Shown piece after piece: positions 5,331 through 8,174 of a stretch of 8,174 nucleotides of DNA. Position 1 is the first letter of the stretch. Every line of letters starts with the position of its first letter. The stretch lies in contig JAFSXH010000076.1 in NCBI GenBank assembly GCA_017444165.1, positions 1 through 8,174 on the forward strand. Direction: 5' to 3'. The stretch comes from a bacterium. GTDB lineage: Bacteria; Vulcanimicrobiota; Xenobia; Xenobiales; Xenobiaceae. Under the pieces are notes generated by a model. The model saw only the letters and a program-made list of their open reading frames with translations, was not told the DNA's origin and did not search any database. Position numbers and translations under genes: made by a program.

Positions 5331-7607
5331 ATGAACAAACGGAGTCTAAACACTAAACGCGGTATCGTTCTAGTCACCACTATGTTAAGTGTTGTTTTAA
5401 CGTTCATGATTTTGAGCTCTGTAGTCTATTCCAACCTCGGTAATTTTACCCTAACAAGCAGATTCCAAGAGAGGGAGGCAGCTTTACTAGCCGCCGAATC
5501 TGGAGCTAGTTATGCCGTGGAAAAGTTGAGCCACGATATCAACTGGCGAGGCGATGATAATAAGATTACTGTAAACAAAAGTGATCTTTATGTTGAAGAA
5601 CACAATGGCAATGTTATAGGTATAATTCAAAATGCTGATGGAAAAAATTCAGCTTTCAGAATAAAATTCAATTATGAAGACGGTGATGGTGGTTTAGATA
5701 ATTTAAATGATACTGACAGTAAAGATGATAAAAAATTTTTAATCCACTCTGCCAATGTATCTGTGAATAATTTGTCCCAAACTGCAGATACTTATTTTTA
5801 TAATACCCAGTCTAATGGTACTTTGCGAAAGAGTGAAAAAAACTTAATTCAAAACGCAGAAGCCCAAAATTTCACTCCAGATAAGACGACAAAAACTATT
5901 GAATTGCCTCCATACTCCGGAGTAGTACCCAAAACAACTTGTCGTCTAGTTGTTGAGGGATTCGCCGATCCTAATATAAGCAAGAAGAACATTGAGCAGA
6001 TAGCTTCTTGCGAAGACAACAGATATTCTATGCGAACTCTAGAAACCTATCTTACTCTAACTTCTTCAGATGCTGCACAAAACTCTGTAGCATCCTGTGG
6101 CGGAAATTTAACAGTTATAAATAATGAAAAATTCAGAGTATCTACTCAAAATGGTTCTAAGTCGACCAGTATCAATTGTTTGGGAAATATTAATGTTACG
6201 AGCAAAGATATCGATATTTCCAACGGAACCAAATTTTACTATTCAGGCACTCAAAATGGTCTTAAGGCATCTGATTGTCAACAGATAGATGTCGCTACAA
6301 ATTCCAGGCAAATAAAAGCATTAAAATGGGACGATGTTCCTAAAGCAGATCAACAAAATAATAGGTTAGAGTCGGGAACTTACGTATGGGAAAATAAGGC
6401 ATCTGAAGGTCAGCCAGCCAGATATGAACTAGTTCGTTACAATACTGTCGGAGACTATTCAAGATCTACTGGAACGACTGTACGAACGAATGAAGCAAAG
6501 GGCTTCATAGTCAACGAGAACGAGTTGTCTGTAACTTTTACCAAAGATATTTATATTCCAGGTGATGGCATAATTATAAAATCTGCTAGCTCTACAGCGG
6601 GTACACGCCCCATCGTTTGCCTGCAACAAGACGAAGGTGGAAAGAGTCCAATTTTGACATCTAACGGTGTCGTAAGAATTGATGGAGCTACTCTAGGTAA
6701 CGGTTCTATAACGGCCGAAGGAGATGTCTACTTCCAAGGTCCTAGCGTGTTGGAATCAGATCCAGGTGTAGGCGTATCTATTTATTCTAAGGGAAATGTA
6801 AACATAACTGCAATAACCTCTACTACTAAGTTGGTGGAAAAAGAGATACCTTCTGGTGAAGTTGAAAATGCGAATAATGGTGGAACGAACAGTAATGTGG
6901 GAACGAATGGTATCAACTCATTAAATAAATGGTTAAATAGTAACTATCCCGGAATTGACGGAGACCTGAGAAATGAGGTGCTTAATTATTATAATGAATG
7001 TTTTGCTAGTTACAGTAATAATAAAAGCCCTAATATTAACATGGATAATTACCCAAAGTTAGATTCCTTATCTTGTAGTAATTTTATGGGATTTCTTGAA
7101 TACTGTGATCTTGTTAGCACGGCGAGTACTTATGCATACGACGCAGCTGTAGACAATAATAACACAAGCAATCCAAAAACAGATCCTGTGAACGTTAAGG
7201 AGTGCGATGCTTTAGCATTAGATGAAGCGCAACTTCAAAATATTGCTCCAGAAAAAAACCGCAATATAAACAGACTTACCAACAAGAAGGCTCAGTTGGT
7301 GGAGGTGTCTATAGCTTTTGACAACGATGTTAAGTATGCAGATCAAGACATTTCTGGTGTGGTTTATGCCTGCAAAAATATAAACATAAACATTGGCAAT
7401 AGTAACAACTTGAATATAACTGGCTCCGTAGTGGCTTATGGTGGAAATCCTGCTAACAGTCTAAACTCAGCTTCTAATGAAGGAAATCTATACATAGATG
7501 CTAAGCGTGTCAATCTTGTGGCAGATCCCGCCTATGTGAATGCTCTCTTGGGTAGCACCAATGGCTCTAATAATACTTTCAAAAAGTCTATGTTAGCTGT
7601 TTATTAG
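5331..7607 (+). CDS. PilX-like, pilus-associated or surface-exposed protein
   Basis: 758 residues. The N-terminus has a short basic segment (MNKRSLNTKRG), one hydrophobic helix (about residues 11-35), then an amphipathic stretch with REAALLAAESGASYA (48-62). This is the arrangement of the PilX N-terminal region of type IV pilus minor components. The G-I junction at 11-12 could be a prepilin-peptidase site, but the Glu expected at +5 in major pilins is missing, as in many PilX-like proteins. The rest should lie outside the membrane: an Asp-rich stretch (115-134, EDGDGGLDNLNDTDSKDDKK), then long Asn/Ser/Thr-rich beta-type sequence with repeated short strands such as NGVVRIDGATLGNGSITAEGD (445-465) and DISGVVYACKNININIG (673-689), suggesting a beta-helix. 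It has eleven scattered cysteines. The start is certain from the SD. The gene is monocistronic between its own promoter and terminator, with no other pilus genes here. It is visibly more A+T-rich than its neighbours. The N-terminal assignment is fairly firm; the function of the large body is unknown. Confidence 0.8.
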   Translation: MNKRSLNTKRGIVLVTTMLSVVLTFMILSSVVYSNLGNFTLTSRFQEREAALLAAESGASYAVEKLSHDINWRGDDNKITVNKSDLYVEEHNGNVIGIIQNADGKNSAFRIKFNYEDGDGGLDNLNDTDSKDDKKFLIHSANVSVNNLSQTADTYFYNTQSNGTLRKSEKNLIQNAEAQNFTPDKTTKTIELPPYSGVVPKTTCRLVVEGFADPNISKKNIEQIASCEDNRYSMRTLETYLTLTSSDAAQNSVASCGGNLTVINNEKFRVSTQNGSKSTSINCLGNINVTSKDIDISNGTKFYYSGTQNGLKASDCQQIDVATNSRQIKALKWDDVPKADQQNNRLESGTYVWENKASEGQPARYELVRYNTVGDYSRSTGTTVRTNEAKGFIVNENELSVTFTKDIYIPGDGIIIKSASSTAGTRPIVCLQQDEGGKSPILTSNGVVRIDGATLGNGSITAEGDVYFQGPSVLESDPGVGVSIYSKGNVNITAITSTTKLVEKEIPSGEVENANNGGTNSNVGTNGINSLNKWLNSNYPGIDGDLRNEVLNYYNECFASYSNNKSPNINMDNYPKLDSLSCSNFMGFLEYCDLVSTASTYAYDAAVDNNNTSNPKTDPVNVKECDALALDEAQLQNIAPEKNRNINRLTNKKAQLVEVSIAFDNDVKYADQDISGVVYACKNININIGNSNNLNITGSVVAYGGNPANSLNSASNEGNLYIDAKRVNLVADPAYVNALLGSTNGSNNTFKKSMLAVY

Positions 7608-7627
7608 AACAGCAATTTACGACAAAC

Positions 7628-7665
7628 AATCCTCACTCTGCAAATTTTGTGAGTGGGGATTTTTT
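7628..7665 (+). terminator. Intrinsic terminator after the PilX-like gene
   Basis: AATCCTCACTC (7628-7638) pairs with GAGTGGGGATT (7651-7661), an 11 bp stem with one U-G pair and a 12 nt loop, followed by Ts to 7665. It begins 20 nt after the stop codon at 7607. Confidence 0.9.
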
Positions 7666-7759
7666 GTATGTATACACATCTACAATATTTTGCAGGTTTG
7701 CTTTGCTGATAAAAGAAGCTAAATAAGGTTAATGTCAAAAGAAAGTGAAGTAGAGATTG

Positions 7760-8174
7760 TTGTCCGACCAAGAAAAATCAGAAAAGAACGTCTCCACCAA
7801 ACAGCCAACAGGTTTGTACTGGTTATTCGGTGCTGAAGCCTGGGAGCGTTTTAGTTATTACGGTATGAGAGCGATCTTAGTACTCTATTTGGTTAGTCAA
7901 CTAGAGTACGATCGCAAAGATGCCCTAGAAATATACGGCATATATACAGGCCTAGTCTACCTTACACCACTCATCGGTGGTTATCTATCAGATAAGTTTT
8001 TAGGAGCAAGAAAGGCCGTCATTATCGGCGGTTGTACTATGGCATTAGGTGAGTTGCTCCTGTCTCAGCCGGCCTTTTTATATCCTGCTCTGACCTTTCT
8101 GATCTTATGTAATGGATTCTTCAAACCTAACATCTCCAACATAGTAGGCGGCCTCTATGAAGAAAAGGATCCTC
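7760..8174 (+). CDS. POT/PTR2-family proton-coupled oligopeptide transporter (3' partial)
   Basis: An inner-membrane proton symporter for di- and tripeptides by family. The 138 residues present show, in order, the TM1 motif E-x-x-E-R-F in AEAWERFSYYGMRAILVLYL (25-44), the PTR2 signature GGYLSDKFLGARKAVIIGG between the next helices, and FFKPNISNIVGGLY near the edge. The gene runs off the right end, so about three quarters of a typical 450-500 residue protein is missing. The frame has a TAG at 7751-7753 and no ATG before the conserved TM1, so translation most likely starts at TTG 7760 (giving MSDQEKSEKN...) or TTG 7757. The SD is weak (a purine-rich GAAAGTGAAG upstream). An out-of-frame ATG at 7732 opens a 34-codon frame across this start. 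A small sequence error or shift near the 5' end is therefore possible. No clear promoter is visible in 7666-7756. Confidence 0.88.
   Translation, partial: MSDQEKSEKNVSTKQPTGLYWLFGAEAWERFSYYGMRAILVLYLVSQLEYDRKDALEIYGIYTGLVYLTPLIGGYLSDKFLGARKAVIIGGCTMALGELLLSQPAFLYPALTFLILCNGFFKPNISNIVGGLYEEKDP

Noticed and set aside
1..8174. Mobile element, CRISPR array, toxin-antitoxin or defence system
   Set aside because: No transposase, integrase, regularly spaced repeats or recognisable toxin or defence motifs were seen; the tRNA cluster shows no adjacent integrase or duplicated tRNA 3' end that would suggest an integration site.

Overview
This is a bacterial window: SD-led genes, sigma70-type promoters, intrinsic terminators, and tRNA genes with encoded CCA. 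GC is moderate in most genes and visibly lower in the large + strand gene at 5331-7607. The sequence alone does not fix the phylum. The phosphorylase has the NMTGYPE / LARELEMCY / TDYDAG form that I associate with actinobacterial-type MTAPs, but the rest of the window is not typical of high-GC actinobacteria.

Layout. Positions 3-428 (+) hold the C-terminal end of a multi-spanning membrane protein of unknown function. It converges, with a 5 bp gap, on a minus-strand gene for an S-methyl-5'-thioadenosine phosphorylase-type enzyme (434-1243). Upstream of that gene on the same strand is a cluster of three tRNAs, transcribed Ile2(CAT) or Met, then Glu(TTC), then Val(TAC). A clear promoter (1611-1639) precedes the cluster. 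Terminator-like hairpins lie before tRNA-Val and after it, and the second runs directly into the ribosome binding site of the phosphorylase gene. A minus-strand terminator at 1650-1680 closes the next gene.

That gene, 1698-4910 (possibly to 5078), encodes a very long GH13 enzyme of the amylase / glucan-branching type. It has several N-terminal beta-sandwich regions, an inserted segment with a canonical EF-hand loop, an intact catalytic barrel and a branching-enzyme-like C-terminal domain. Its start is ambiguous. One candidate begins at a signal-peptide-like sequence with no SD; the other is an internal ATG with a strong SD.

A divergent intergenic region (5079-5330) carries a tandem 11 bp repeat resembling a PhoB/OmpR-family operator overlapping a minus-strand promoter, and a strong promoter for the + strand gene. 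The + strand gene encodes a 758-residue protein with a PilX-like N-terminal helix and a long Asn/Ser/Thr-rich extracellular part, probably a pilus-associated or surface protein. It ends at an intrinsic terminator. The window closes with the 5' part of a POT-family proton-coupled peptide transporter, apparently starting at TTG.

The genes do not form an obvious single pathway. I see housekeeping functions (tRNAs, methylthioadenosine salvage), alpha-glucan metabolism, a surface or pilus component, and peptide uptake. I find no mobile element, CRISPR array or defence system, and no convincing undescribed system. The most interesting points are the architecture and start of the GH13 enzyme, the tandem repeat upstream of it, and the hairpins in the tRNA-phosphorylase unit.
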